Of a DNA stretch of 64,000 nt, positions 33,824 to 42,621 are shown piece after piece (the stretch's first letter is position 1; each line of letters starts with the position of its first letter). Origin of the DNA: Streptomyces spororaveus (GTDB lineage: Bacteria; Actinomycetota; Actinomycetes; Streptomycetales; Streptomycetaceae); NCBI RefSeq assembly GCF_016755875.1, contig NZ_BNED01000005.1, positions 2,170,001 to 2,234,000 of the forward strand, given 5' to 3'. The position numbers were made by a program, and so were the translations under genes. Below the pieces are notes generated by a model that was not told the DNA's origin, made no database searches, and saw nothing but the letters and a program-made list of their open reading frames with translations.

Positions 33824-34651
33824 CTACCTGCCCTTCCACTCCGGCGGCCGCTTCCCGGTGAAGGCCGCGTGGAACTCCGCGTAGTCCTGGCCGTGCATCA
33901 GCAGTGCCTGCGTGTTGGCGTCCAGTTCCACGGACGCGGCCAGGGGCATGTCGAGCTCGGCGGTGAGCAGCGCCTTGGTCTGCGCGTGGGCGAGGGCCGG
34001 GCCCGCGGCCAGGCGCGCGGCGAGTTCGGCGGCCCGTACGTGGGCCTTGCCCTCCTCGGTGAGTTCGCTGAGCAGGCCGATCCGCTCGGCCTCGGCCGCG
34101 TGGACGGGTTCTCCGAGCATCAGCAGGCGGGTGGCGTGGCCGAGGCCGACGATCCGGGGCAGCAGGTAGGCCGCGCCCATGTCCCCGCCGGAGAGGCCGA
34201 CGCGGGTGAAGAGGAAGGCGAAGCGGGCGGTGGGGTCGGCGATCCGGAAGTCGGCGGCGAGCGCGAGGACGGCGCCGGCCCCGGCGGCCACCCCGTGCAC
34301 GGCGGCGATCACCGGGAAGGGGCATTCGCGGATGGCGCGCACCACCTGGCCGGTCATCCGGTTGAAGTCGAGGAGCTGGGCGGTGTCCATGGCGAGGGTG
34401 GCGCCGATGATCTCGTCCACGTCCCCGCCGGAGCAGAAGCCGCGCCCCTCGCCGCCGAGCACGAGGGCGCGTACGGAGCGCTCGCGGGACAGCTCCGCGA
34501 GCAGGTCGCGCAGGTCGGCGTAGGCGCCGAAGGTGAGCGCGTTCAGCTTCTGGGGGCGGTCGAAGGTGACGGTGGCGACGCCGTCCTGCCGGATGACCCG
34601 GAGGTGGTGCCACCGTTCGGTCGCTGGTGTGGAACCGGTGAAGGGGCTCAC
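33824..34651 (-). CDS. Enoyl-CoA hydratase/isomerase family protein
   Basis: The protein has 275 aa with a crotonase fold. The oxyanion segments are LGGEGRGFCSGGDVDE and VIAAVHGVAAGAGAVLALAADFRIA. A likely acid/base residue lies in TRVGLSGGDMG, where the usual Glu of canonical hydratases is not obvious. It probably acts on a ring or ring-opened CoA intermediate. GTG at 34651 has no ribosome site, and a TACCGT -10-like box ends 7 bp upstream, so the mRNA is probably leaderless. It is the first gene of the operon with the fused monooxygenase. Confidence 0.9.
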   Translation of the reverse strand: MSPFTGSTPATERWHHLRVIRQDGVATVTFDRPQKLNALTFGAYADLRDLLAELSRERSVRALVLGGEGRGFCSGGDVDEIIGATLAMDTAQLLDFNRMTGQVVRAIRECPFPVIAAVHGVAAGAGAVLALAADFRIADPTARFAFLFTRVGLSGGDMGAAYLLPRIVGLGHATRLLMLGEPVHAAEAERIGLLSELTEEGKAHVRAAELAARLAAGPALAHAQTKALLTAELDMPLAASVELDANTQALLMHGQDYAEFHAAFTGKRPPEWKGR

Positions 34652-34674
34652 CCGACCGACGGTATCACCAGATC

Positions 34675-34688
34675 GTGACTGCCGTCAC
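34675..34688. promoter_or_regulatory. Candidate PaaX-type operator upstream of the enoyl-CoA hydratase
   Basis: GTGACTGCCGTCAC is a perfect 5-bp inverted repeat around TGCC. It differs by one base from the sequence at 27594-27607. A GTGACG/TACCGT promoter on the minus strand overlaps it. Confidence 0.55.
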
Positions 34689-34830
34689 AGAAGCGCGACA
34701 TATTCGCCCGGTCGGCCGGACGCTGTCGCGCCGGGGCGCCCTGCGGGATGGGAATTCGACTTCGTATCGTTGAAACCTGGAGTTCACCCTGCTCCGCCCG
34801 GTCCCGAAGCCCGCCCCGGTCCCCGCCCCA

Positions 34831-35292
34831 GTGGACCCACACCCCGGAACGGATGGCCCTTCCTTGTCCGACGCCTCCGCCTGGCGGATCGCCCTGCCCC
34901 ACACGGCGGCCGCCGTACCCATGGCCCGCGCACTCGTCCGCACCGCGCTGGCCGACGCCGACCCGCCCGCCGACCGGGACACCGCGGAACTCCTGACGGC
35001 GGAGCTGGTCGCCAACGCCGTGGCGCACACCGGTCCCGGCGCCCCGATCGAGCTGGTCGTGGAGCTGCTGGCGGACGGATGCCAGGTCGAGGTCCACGAC
35101 GGCGAGCCCTGCCCGCCCGCCGGCCTGTCGGCCCGCCCGGACGCCGGCCGGCCCGACCCCTGGCGCGAGCACGGCCGCGGCCTGCTGCTGATCCGGAGCC
35201 TGAGCTCCGACTGCGGCCACCGCCCCACCGCGCACGGCAAGGCCGTGTGGTTCACCCTCCCCGCGCAGCGGACCGGCCCCGCCGGAACGTGA
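34831..35292 (+). CDS. HATPase_c protein, anti-sigma factor/RsbW-like
   Basis: The protein has 153 aa. It has a GHKL N-box-like segment LLTAELVANAVAHTG and a G-box in REHGRGLLLIRSLSSDCG. Such single-domain proteins are numerous in Streptomyces and act as anti-sigma kinases or related switches. The Ala-rich helix VPMARALVRTALA is usual at the N-terminus. GTG at 34831 is taken, and an internal start near 34862 is possible. The partner is not visible nearby. Confidence 0.8.
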   Translation: MDPHPGTDGPSLSDASAWRIALPHTAAAVPMARALVRTALADADPPADRDTAELLTAELVANAVAHTGPGAPIELVVELLADGCQVEVHDGEPCPPAGLSARPDAGRPDPWREHGRGLLLIRSLSSDCGHRPTAHGKAVWFTLPAQRTGPAGT

Positions 35293-35339
35293 CGCGGCGC
35301 CCGGCGCGAGGCGTGACGCGGGGATGACGCGGTGTATGA

Positions 35340-36368
35340 CTATGCGTCACGCCGAGCGGACCGGCCGGGACGGCCGAGGGTGGCGACGAGCACGGCCTTG
35401 ATGGTGTGCAGCCGGTTCTCGGCCTCGTCGAAGACGATGGAGTGCTCCGACTCGAACACCTCGTCCGTCACCTCCAGGGAGTCGAGCCCGTGCCGCTCGT
35501 GGATCTCCCGCGCCACCTTGGTACCGAGGTCGTGGAAGGCCGGCAGGCAGTGCATGAACTTCACGTCCGGGTTCCCGGTGGCGCGCAGCACGTCCATGGT
35601 CACCGCGTACGGGGACAGGGCCGCGATCCGCTCGTCCCAGACCTCCTTGGGCTCGCCCATGGACACCCAGATGTCGGTCACGACGAAGTCCGCCCCGGCG
35701 ACCCCCTCGGTGACCTCCTCGGTCAGGGTGAGCCGGGCGCCGCTCTCCGCCGCGAGCTCCCGCGCCGCGGCCACCACCGACTCGGCGGGCCAGTAGGACC
35801 GGGGCGCGACGATCCGCACGTCCATGCCCAGCAGCGCACCGGTCACGAGGTAGGAGTTGCCCATGTTGAAGCGGGCGTCGCCGAGGTAGGCGAAGGCGAT
35901 CCGGTTCAGCGGCTTGGCGGTGTGCTCGGTCATGGTGAGCAGGTCGGCCAGCATCTGGGTCGGGTGCCAGTCGTCGGTGAGGCCGTTGAAGACGGGGACG
36001 CCCGAGTGGGCGGCGAGCTCCTCGACGGCCTGCTGGCTGTCCCCCCGGTACTCGATCCCGTCGAACATCCGGCCGAGCACCCGGGCGGTGTCCTTGACCG
36101 ACTCCTTGTGGCCCATCTGGGAGCCTGCGGGGTCGAGGTAGGTGGTGTGCGCGCCCTGGTCCGCGGCGGCGATCTCGAAGGCGCAGCGGGTCCGCGTGGA
36201 GGTCTTCTCGAAGATCAGCGCGATGTTCCTGCCCTGGAGCAGGCGCTGCTCGACCCCGGCCTTCTTGGCCGCCTTCAGGTCGGCGGCGAGCTCGATCAGA
36301 CCGCGGAACTCGGCGGCCGAGAAGTCGAGCTCCTTGAGAAAACTGCGGCCGGCGAGGTCGGTGGCCAT
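35340..36368 (-). CDS. arcB: Ornithine carbamoyltransferase, probably catabolic
   Basis: The protein has 342 aa. It has the carbamoyl-phosphate site [13 protein letters not shown], the GMGHKES-like loop [19 protein letters not shown], the ornithine-loop [15 protein letters not shown], and [10 protein letters not shown]. Length and adjacency to arginine deiminase favour the catabolic direction (citrulline plus phosphate to ornithine plus carbamoyl phosphate). ATG at 36368 has GGAG 7 bp upstream. It has its own promoter region, because a strong hairpin separates it from arcA. No carbamate kinase gene is seen in the window. Confidence 0.95.
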   Translation of the reverse strand: MATDLAGRSFLKELDFSAAEFRGLIELAADLKAAKKAGVEQRLLQGRNIALIFEKTSTRTRCAFEIAAADQGAHTTYLDPAGSQMGHKESVKDTARVLGRMFDGIEYRGDSQQAVEELAAHSGVPVFNGLTDDWHPTQMLADLLTMTEHTAKPLNRIAFAYLGDARFNMGNSYLVTGALLGMDVRIVAPRSYWPAESVVAAARELAAESGARLTLTEEVTEGVAGADFVVTDIWVSMGEPKEVWDERIAALSPYAVTMDVLRATGNPDVKFMHCLPAFHDLGTKVAREIHERHGLDSLEVTDEVFESEHSIVFDEAENRLHTIKAVLVATLGRPGRSARRDA

Positions 36369-36399
36369 GGGGTCGCTCCAGCATCACGGTGACAGGCAA

Positions 36400-36440
36400 T
36401 GCTGGAAGTCTATACGATGCCCTGTATTGATATACGGACG
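36400..36440 (-). promoter_or_regulatory. AT-rich promoter region of arcB
   Basis: This is one of the few AT-rich patches nearby. It contains the inverted repeat GTATTGATATAC (36424-36435) and TATAGA read on the minus strand. The position suits a promoter with an arginine-responsive operator, but I cannot match it firmly to an ARG box. Confidence 0.45.
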
Positions 36441-36463
36441 GGTCCGCCGCCGGGCGGGGACCT

Positions 36464-36501
36464 GCCGCCGGGCCCGGGACGGCCGGGCCGGGCCCGGCGG
36501 C
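36464..36501 (-). terminator. Terminator after arcA
   Basis: Fourteen-base perfect GC arms (GCCGCCGGGCCCGG and complement) with a 10-nt loop begin 23 bp after the arcA stop. Confidence 0.75.
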
Positions 36502-36524
36502 CTCTCCCCCGGGCCCGGCCCGGC

Positions 36525-37751
36525 TCAGACCGCGTCCCGCTCGACGGGACAGCTCATGCAGCGCGGCCCGCCCCGGCCCCGCCCCAGCTCGCTGCCCGGG
36601 ATCTCGATCACCTCGATGCCCATCTTGCGCAGGTGTGTGTTGGTCGTCACGTTCCGCTCGTAGGCCACCACCACCCCCGGCTCCACGGCGAGCACGTTGC
36701 ACCCGTCGTCCCACTGTTCGCGCTCCGCCGAGTGCACGTCCTGCGTCGCGGTCAGCACCCGGATCGAGTCCAGACCGAGCGCCCCGGCGATGGCCCGGTG
36801 CATGTGGTCCTCCGGGTGGTCGGTCACCTTCAGCTCGTGCGGGCCGCCGCCCGGCTCGATGGTGTAGGAGGGGAGCATCCCGAGCCCCGCGTACTGAGTG
36901 AACGTATCTCCGTCGACCATCGTCATCACCGTGTCCAGGTGCATGAAGGCCCGGGACTTGGGCATGTCGAGCGCCACGATGGACGTCGCCGAACCGGCGG
37001 CGAACAGGCCCCGCGCCAGCATCTCCACCGCCTGCGGGGTGGTGCGCTCGCTCATCCCGATCAGCACCGCGCCGTTGCCGATGACCAGGACGTCCCCGCC
37101 CTCGATGGTCGAGGGGTAGTCCGCCTGCCCCTGCGACCAGTAGTGGAAGGCGCCGGATGTGGTGAAGAGCGGGTGGTGCTTGTAGATCGCCTCGAAGTGC
37201 ACTGTCTCGCGCTGCCGGGCGGGCCAGCGCATCGCGTTGATGGACACCCCGTCGTAGATCCAGGCGGAGGTGTCCCGGGTGAAGAGGTGGTTGGGCAGCG
37301 GGCCCAGCAGGAATCCGTCCAGGTCCAGCGCGTGGAAGCGCACCGAGACCGGCTCGGCGTGCCGCTCCAGGAACTCCCGCTTGGTCATCCCGCCGACCAG
37401 CGCCTCCGCCAGCTCGGCGGAGGTCAGCCCGTCGAAGGCCGATCTCAGGTGGTCGGTGGCGAGCGGCCCGTACTCCTTCTCGTCGAAGACCCGGTCCAGT
37501 ACGAGATGTCTCGCCTCCGGGATGTCGAGGGCCTCGCACAGGAGGTCACCGAAGAGGTGGACCTCCACGCCCCGGTCGCGCAGCACGTCCGCGAATCCGT
37601 CGTGCTCCTGGCGGGCCCGGCGCACCCACAGCACGTCGTCGAAGAGCAGTGCGTCCTTGTTGCTCGGTGTGAGCCGCTTCAGCTCCAGGTCGGGCCGGTG
37701 GAGGATGACGCGGCGAAGCCGCCCGGTCTCGGAGTCGACATGGAATCCCAT
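36525..37751 (-). CDS. arcA: Arginine deiminase
   Basis: The protein has 408 aa. Conserved family parts include [52 protein letters not shown] and the catalytic Cys in [10 protein letters not shown] near the C-terminus. It converts arginine to citrulline and ammonia in the cytoplasm. ATG at 37751 (MGFHVDSE) fits the family N-terminus. A GTG three codons upstream is possible. It is followed by arcB, a partial arginine deiminase pathway. Confidence 0.96.
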   Translation of the reverse strand: MGFHVDSETGRLRRVILHRPDLELKRLTPSNKDALLFDDVLWVRRARQEHDGFADVLRDRGVEVHLFGDLLCEALDIPEARHLVLDRVFDEKEYGPLATDHLRSAFDGLTSAELAEALVGGMTKREFLERHAEPVSVRFHALDLDGFLLGPLPNHLFTRDTSAWIYDGVSINAMRWPARQRETVHFEAIYKHHPLFTTSGAFHYWSQGQADYPSTIEGGDVLVIGNGAVLIGMSERTTPQAVEMLARGLFAAGSATSIVALDMPKSRAFMHLDTVMTMVDGDTFTQYAGLGMLPSYTIEPGGGPHELKVTDHPEDHMHRAIAGALGLDSIRVLTATQDVHSAEREQWDDGCNVLAVEPGVVVAYERNVTTNTHLRKMGIEVIEIPGSELGRGRGGPRCMSCPVERDAV

Positions 37752-37797
37752 GCCGTACACATTCCCAGACCGAACGGCTTTTTGACGTGGCGTCCGC

Positions 37798-38310
37798 TCA
37801 GCGAGGGGTACCGAGGCCGAGAAGCGCCGAGGGGGCGCCGGTGAGCTCCGGGGCGGTCAGGCCCAGTTCGGGCGCGGTCAGGTTCGGCACCCCGGAGTTG
37901 GAGGCGTCCGGCATCGTCAGCAGGCCGCCGGCGACGAGGGCGGGGGTGCGGGCGAGCAGGTCGGTGGCCGGCGCCTCGACGGAACCCTCGCCGTCCGTCT
38001 CCGGCTTGCCCAGCAGGTTCGGCACCGGGGAGGTGACGAGGGTGCTGCCGAGCTCGGTGCCGATCGGGACCGACGGGAGCAGTGGGGTCGGGAGCATGTT
38101 CCCCTTGTGGAAGCGGGGCGACTCGGGCGCTCCCGTTACCGGCACCGGCACGCTGGTGCCCACGCGCGGGGTGTCCACGCCCAGCGTGGTCTTCACGGCG
38201 TCCAGCGGGACACCGACCGGCACCGACTGGGCCATGGCCGGGGTGGCCGCACCGGCCGCAGCCATACAGGTCATGAGTGCCGCAATGCTTCCGCGCGCGG
38301 TCATCTTCAT
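37798..38310 (-). CDS. Small secreted protein, unknown
   Basis: The protein has 170 aa. A Sec signal peptide ([20 protein letters not shown], cleavage near AMAQ) is followed by a low-complexity mature part rich in Pro, Leu, Thr and Val, with no cysteine. Short repeats such as [14 protein letters not shown] are visible. No domain is recognised. Similar secreted Pro-rich proteins occur in Streptomyces without known function. The 185 bp upstream contain an 8-bp hairpin at 38379-38400 but no clear promoter motif. Confidence 0.75.
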   Translation of the reverse strand: MKMTARGSIAALMTCMAAAGAATPAMAQSVPVGVPLDAVKTTLGVDTPRVGTSVPVPVTGAPESPRFHKGNMLPTPLLPSVPIGTELGSTLVTSPVPNLLGKPETDGEGSVEAPATDLLARTPALVAGGLLTMPDASNSGVPNLTAPELGLTAPELTGAPSALLGLGTPR

Positions 38311-38495
38311 AGGTGACGTTCCGTCCTTCCAGGGTCGCGGACATTCCGCTGCCCTGGTTGAACGATCCCGCCGGTGGTTTTCCCGGCGTTCTCCGGGAAA
38401 GTTCCCCCATACGACCTAATTCGAGGCCGTACGGGGGCCATCCCTTTACGGGCCGTGCTGACGCGGCCGGGCCTCGTTCCCGGACCGGTACCCGC

Positions 38496-41051
38496 TCACA
38501 GCCGCGGGTCGACCGGCTCCGACTCCAGCGCGAGCACCGCGAAGACCGGCTCGTGGACCCGCCACAGCGGCTCGTCGGCCGCCAGCCGGTCCAGCGCCTC
38601 CAGCCCGAGCGCGTACTCGCGCAGGGCCAGCGAGCGCTTGTGTCCGAGGAACCGCTCGCGCAGCCGCTCCAGGTGGTCCGGGCGCGTGTACTCCGGACCG
38701 TAGATGATCCGCAGGTACTCGCGCCCGCGGACCTTGACCCCGGGCTGGACCAGCCGGCCCCGGCCGTCCTTGGCGTACGCCTGGAGCGGCTTGACGACCA
38801 TGCCCTCGCCACCGCCGGCCGTCAGCTCCAGCCACCAGTCGGTGCCGGCCCGTACGGAGTCCTCGTCCGCGGTGTCCACCAGGATCCGGCCGGTGCGGCG
38901 GAGCAGTCCGGTACCGGCCGCCTCGTCGGCCGCGACCAGCCGGTCCAGCCAGAACAGCTGCTCGTCGTGGGGCACCGCGGCCAGCGACCGCCCGGCCACC
39001 GCCAGCAGCTGGAACGGCGCGAACCGTACGCCGTCCAGCCCGTCGGTGGTCCAGCAGTAGCGCCGGTAGGAGTCGGTGAAGGCGGCCGCGTCGGCGGCCC
39101 GGCCGCGCTGGCGCTCCAGCAGCTCGCCCGTGTCGACGCCCCGGGCGGTGGCCGCCTCCAGGGCGGCGATGGCACCCGGGAAGACGGCGCCGGAGGCCGC
39201 GCCGACCGCGGCGTACTGGTTGCGCAGCAGGCCGGTGGACTTCAGCGACCAGGGCAGGAGTTCCCCGTCGAGGAGCAGCCAGTCGGTGTCGAGCTCCTCC
39301 CAGAGGCCGGCGTCGGTGACCGCCGAGCGCAGCCGGGCGAGGACCTCCTCGGTGACCGCCGGGTCCTTGAAGAAGGGCCGCCCGGTGCGGGTGTAGACGG
39401 AACCCGTCGGACCGTCGACCCCGAAGCGGGTCCGGGCCGCGTCGGCGTCCCTGCAGACGAGGACGGACGCGCGGGAGCCCATGTGCTTCTCCTCGCACAC
39501 CACTTGGGCGATGCCGTCCTTGCGGTACTGGGCGAAGGCCTCGGCCGGGTGCTCCAGGTAGCCCTCCTCGCGGGAGGTGGCCGTGGGCGCCATGGTCGGC
39601 GGCAGGTACGGGACGAGGCGCGGGTCCACGGCGAAACGGCTCATGACCTCCAGGGCGGCCGCCGCGTTCTCCTCGCGCACGTTGACGTTGCCCAGGTGAC
39701 GGGTCTCCACGACCCGGCGGCCGTAGACGTCGGCCAGGTCGAGCGGGCGTCCGTCGTGTCCGCCGGGCGCCTCGGCGACGAGCGGCTTGACCGGCTCGTA
39801 CCAGACCTTCTCGGCCGGTACGTCGACCAGTTCGCGCTCGGGCCAGCGCAGGGCGGTCATCCGGCCGCCGAAAACGGCGCCGGTGTCGAGGCAGATGGTG
39901 TTGTTGATCCAGGTGGTGTCGGGGACCGGGGTGTGGCCGTAGACCACGACGGCCTTGCCCCGGTAGTCCTCGGCCCACGGGTAGCGCACGGGCAGGCCGA
40001 ACTCGTCGGTCTCGCCGGTGGTCTCCCCGTAGAGGGCGTGCGAGCGGACCCGGCCGGACGTGCGGCCGTGGTACTTCTCGGGCAGCCCGGCGTGGCAGAC
40101 CACCAGTCTGCCGCCGTCGAGGACGTAGTGGCTGACGAGGCCGCGGATGAACTCCCGCACCTCCTGGACGAACTCTTCCGGCTCCGCCTCCAGCTGCTCG
40201 ATGGTCTCGGCGAGGCCGTGGGTCCGCTGGACCTTGGAGCCCTTCAGGTAACGGCCGAGCTTGTTCTCGTGGTTCCCGGGCACGCACAGGGCGTTGCCGG
40301 ACTTGACCATGCCCATGACGCGGCGGAGCACGCCGGGGCTGTCGGGGCCGCGGTCGACGAGGTCGCCGACGAAGACGGCGGTGCGGCCCTCGGGGTGGAC
40401 GCCGTCCTCGTAGCCGAGCTTGGCCAGGAGGGTCTCCAGCTCGGAGGAGCAGCCGTGGATGTCACCGACGATGTCGAAGGGGCCGGTGAGGTGGGTGAGG
40501 TCGTTGAACCGCTTCTCAAGGACCACCTCGGCGGTCTCGGCCTCGTCGACGGAGCGCAGCACGTGGACCTTGCGGAAGCCCTCGCGCTCCAGGCCGCGCA
40601 GCGAGCGCCGCAGGTCGCGGCGGTGCCGCTGGATGACGGCGCGGGGCAGGCCGGCCCGGTCGGGGCGGGCGGCGTTGCGTTCGGCGCAGACCTCCTCGGG
40701 CATGTCCAGGACGATGGCGATCGGCAGGACGTCGTGCTCGCGGGCGAGCTGGACCAGCTTGCGGCGGGCGTCGGCCTGGACGCTGGTGGCGTCGACGACG
40801 GTGAGGCGGCCGGCGGCGAGGCGCTTGCCCGCGATGTAGTGCAGGACGTCGAAGGCGTCGCGGCTGGCGCTCTGGTCGTTCTCGTCGTCGCTGACCAGGC
40901 CCCGGCAGTAGTCGGAGGAGATGACCTCGGTGGCCTTGAAGTGCTTGCGGGCGAAGGTCGACTTGCCCGATCCGGTGGCCCCGATCAGGACGACGAGGGA
41001 CAGGTCGGTGACGGGAAGTGTGCGCGTACGGGGGGTCTCGGTGCTGGTCAT
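38496..41051 (-). CDS. pnkp: Polynucleotide kinase-phosphatase (bacterial RNA repair)
   Basis: The protein has 851 aa with three modules. The kinase has P-loop GATGSGKST at about residues 24-32. The metallophosphatase has DIHGCSSELE, GDLVDRGPDS and GNHENKL in the middle. The C-terminal ligase-like adenylyltransferase has EKHMGSRASVL with Lys at about 522. It heals 5'-OH and 2',3'-cyclic phosphate ends of broken RNA. With Hen1, encoded just upstream and overlapping by 4 bp, it seals cleaved tRNA and marks the junction. The ligase module alone is not fully active in known homologues and needs Hen1. Confidence 0.96.
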   Translation of the reverse strand: MTSTETPRTRTLPVTDLSLVVLIGATGSGKSTFARKHFKATEVISSDYCRGLVSDDENDQSASRDAFDVLHYIAGKRLAAGRLTVVDATSVQADARRKLVQLAREHDVLPIAIVLDMPEEVCAERNAARPDRAGLPRAVIQRHRRDLRRSLRGLEREGFRKVHVLRSVDEAETAEVVLEKRFNDLTHLTGPFDIVGDIHGCSSELETLLAKLGYEDGVHPEGRTAVFVGDLVDRGPDSPGVLRRVMGMVKSGNALCVPGNHENKLGRYLKGSKVQRTHGLAETIEQLEAEPEEFVQEVREFIRGLVSHYVLDGGRLVVCHAGLPEKYHGRTSGRVRSHALYGETTGETDEFGLPVRYPWAEDYRGKAVVVYGHTPVPDTTWINNTICLDTGAVFGGRMTALRWPERELVDVPAEKVWYEPVKPLVAEAPGGHDGRPLDLADVYGRRVVETRHLGNVNVREENAAAALEVMSRFAVDPRLVPYLPPTMAPTATSREEGYLEHPAEAFAQYRKDGIAQVVCEEKHMGSRASVLVCRDADAARTRFGVDGPTGSVYTRTGRPFFKDPAVTEEVLARLRSAVTDAGLWEELDTDWLLLDGELLPWSLKSTGLLRNQYAAVGAASGAVFPGAIAALEAATARGVDTGELLERQRGRAADAAAFTDSYRRYCWTTDGLDGVRFAPFQLLAVAGRSLAAVPHDEQLFWLDRLVAADEAAGTGLLRRTGRILVDTADEDSVRAGTDWWLELTAGGGEGMVVKPLQAYAKDGRGRLVQPGVKVRGREYLRIIYGPEYTRPDHLERLRERFLGHKRSLALREYALGLEALDRLAADEPLWRVHEPVFAVLALESEPVDPRL

Positions 41052-42568
41052 GCTGCCTCACCCTCCTTCGGGGTCTCGGTGGTGCCGGTCGTGTCGGTGG
41101 TGCCGGTCGTGCCGGTCGTGCCGGTGCCGTCGTGCTGGGTGAAGACGGCCATCTGCGTCGGCGGCCCGACCTCGGGGTCGTCGTCGCCGACCGGCACGTA
41201 CCGGACGCCGTAGCCGTGGCGCCGCGCGACCTCGTCCGCCCAGGCGCGGAACTCCTCGCGGCTCCACTCGAAGCGGTGGTCGCCGTGGCGCACGTGCCCG
41301 GCGGGCAGGGTCTCCCAGCGGACGTTGTACTCGACGTTCGGAGTGGTGACGAGGACCGTACGGGGGCGGGCCGAGCCGAACACCGCGTACTCCAGCGCGG
41401 GCAGCCGCTCCGGGTCCAGGTGCTCGATGACCTCGCTGAGCACGGCCGCGTCGTAGCCGGCCAGCCGCTTGTCGGTGTACGCGAGCGAGCCCTGCAGGAG
41501 TGTCAGGCGCGCGCTCTGCCGCTCGCCCATGCGGTCCAGCCGCAGCCGCCGGGCGGCGATCTGCAGGGCCCGCACGGACACGTCCATGCCGACGATCTCG
41601 GAGTACACCGGGTCCCCGAGCAGGGCCTGGAGCAACTGCCCCTGGCCACAGCCGAGGTCCAGCACCCGCTGGGCGCCGGCGGTCCGCAGGGCGGTGAGGA
41701 TCGCCTCGCGCCGCTGCACGGCGAGCGGCACGGGCCGCTCCTCGGTGTCGCGGGTCTCGTCCACCGCGTTGTCGAGCTCCTCGACCTCGCTGCCGTCGGC
41801 CTCGGCGAGGCGGACCAGTTCCAGGCGCTCGATGGCGTCCTGGGTCAGCCGCTTGTGGCGGGCCAGGTAGCGAGAGGTGATCAGCCCGTTCTCGGGGTGG
41901 GCGGCGAGCCAGCCGTCTCCGGCGCGCAGCAGCTTGTCGACCTCGTCCGGGGAGATCCAGTAGTGCTTGGCGTCGTCGAGGACCGGCAGCAGCACGTAGA
42001 GCTGCCGCAGGGCGTCGGCGAGGCGCAGCTCGCCCTCCAGGACGAGCCGTACGTAGCGGGAGTCCCCCCACTCGGGGAACTGCTCGTCGAGCGGTACGGC
42101 CTCGGCCTGTACGAGGTCCCAGCCGAGCGGGCCGAACAGCCGCTGTACGAGCCCGGCCCCGCCGCGGGCGGGCAGCACCGGGATCTCGACGCGCAGCGGC
42201 CGGGCCTGCTCCGGGAGCTCGGGGCGGGCGGTGCACTGCCCCTTGAGCGCGGTGCGGAACACCCCGCTGAGCGCGACGGCGAGCAGCGAGGACGCGGCGT
42301 ACGGCCGGTCGTTCACGTACTGCGCGAGCGCGGCGTCCGGCGCCCCGCCCCGGCCCTTGCCCCGGCCGCGCCGCACGAGCGCGACGGGATCCACCTCCAG
42401 CAGCAGGGCCGCCGTGCACCTTTCGGCCGAGGCCTCGGGGTAGAACACGTGGGCGGTGCCGTGTGAGGTGGAGAACGCCTGCGTCTTCCCGGGATGCTTG
42501 TGCAGCAGGTAGCCCAGGTCGGTGGCGGGTCGGTCAGGGGAGCCGGTGGAGGAGATCGTCAGGAACAC
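41048..42568 (-). CDS. hen1: 3'-terminal RNA ribose 2'-O-methyltransferase
   Basis: The protein has 506 aa. The N-terminal half is the Hen1 domain that activates Pnkp ligation. The C-terminal methyltransferase has the SAM motif LDLGCGQGQLLQALL and metal-binding Glu/His in LSEVIEHLDPERL with later H residues (GHVRHGDHRFEW). It methylates the 2'-OH at the RNA repair junction. GTG at 42568. The last residues form a Gly-Thr-Thr repeat tail (see repeat at 41078-41133). Confidence 0.95.
   Translation of the reverse strand: MFLTISSTGSPDRPATDLGYLLHKHPGKTQAFSTSHGTAHVFYPEASAERCTAALLLEVDPVALVRRGRGKGRGGAPDAALAQYVNDRPYAASSLLAVALSGVFRTALKGQCTARPELPEQARPLRVEIPVLPARGGAGLVQRLFGPLGWDLVQAEAVPLDEQFPEWGDSRYVRLVLEGELRLADALRQLYVLLPVLDDAKHYWISPDEVDKLLRAGDGWLAAHPENGLITSRYLARHKRLTQDAIERLELVRLAEADGSEVEELDNAVDETRDTEERPVPLAVQRREAILTALRTAGAQRVLDLGCGQGQLLQALLGDPVYSEIVGMDVSVRALQIAARRLRLDRMGERQSARLTLLQGSLAYTDKRLAGYDAAVLSEVIEHLDPERLPALEYAVFGSARPRTVLVTTPNVEYNVRWETLPAGHVRHGDHRFEWSREEFRAWADEVARRHGYGVRYVPVGDDDPEVGPPTQMAVFTQHDGTGTTGTTGTTDTTGTTETPKEGEAA
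41078..41133. repeat. Minisatellite encoding the Hen1 C-terminal Gly-Thr-Thr tail
   Basis: GTGCCGGTC-type 9-bp units are repeated about six times with small changes, all in frame. They encode a GTT-rich tail just before the stop. It looks like slippage-prone DNA with no conserved function. Confidence 0.6.
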
Positions 42569-42621
42569 ACGACCGATTGTCGCTGGTCGTCCTTGCTGTA
42601 CGCCTCTCGTTTTCGCAGGTG

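Noticed and set aside
41078..41133. CRISPR-like repeat
   Set aside because: The units are 9 bp, contiguous and in frame inside hen1. There are no spacers and no cas genes.
38313..41213. A 966-residue open frame on the plus strand opposite pnkp
   Set aside because: It is a shadow of the GC-biased pnkp frame: low-complexity composition, no motif, and the opposite strand carries a complete three-domain enzyme.
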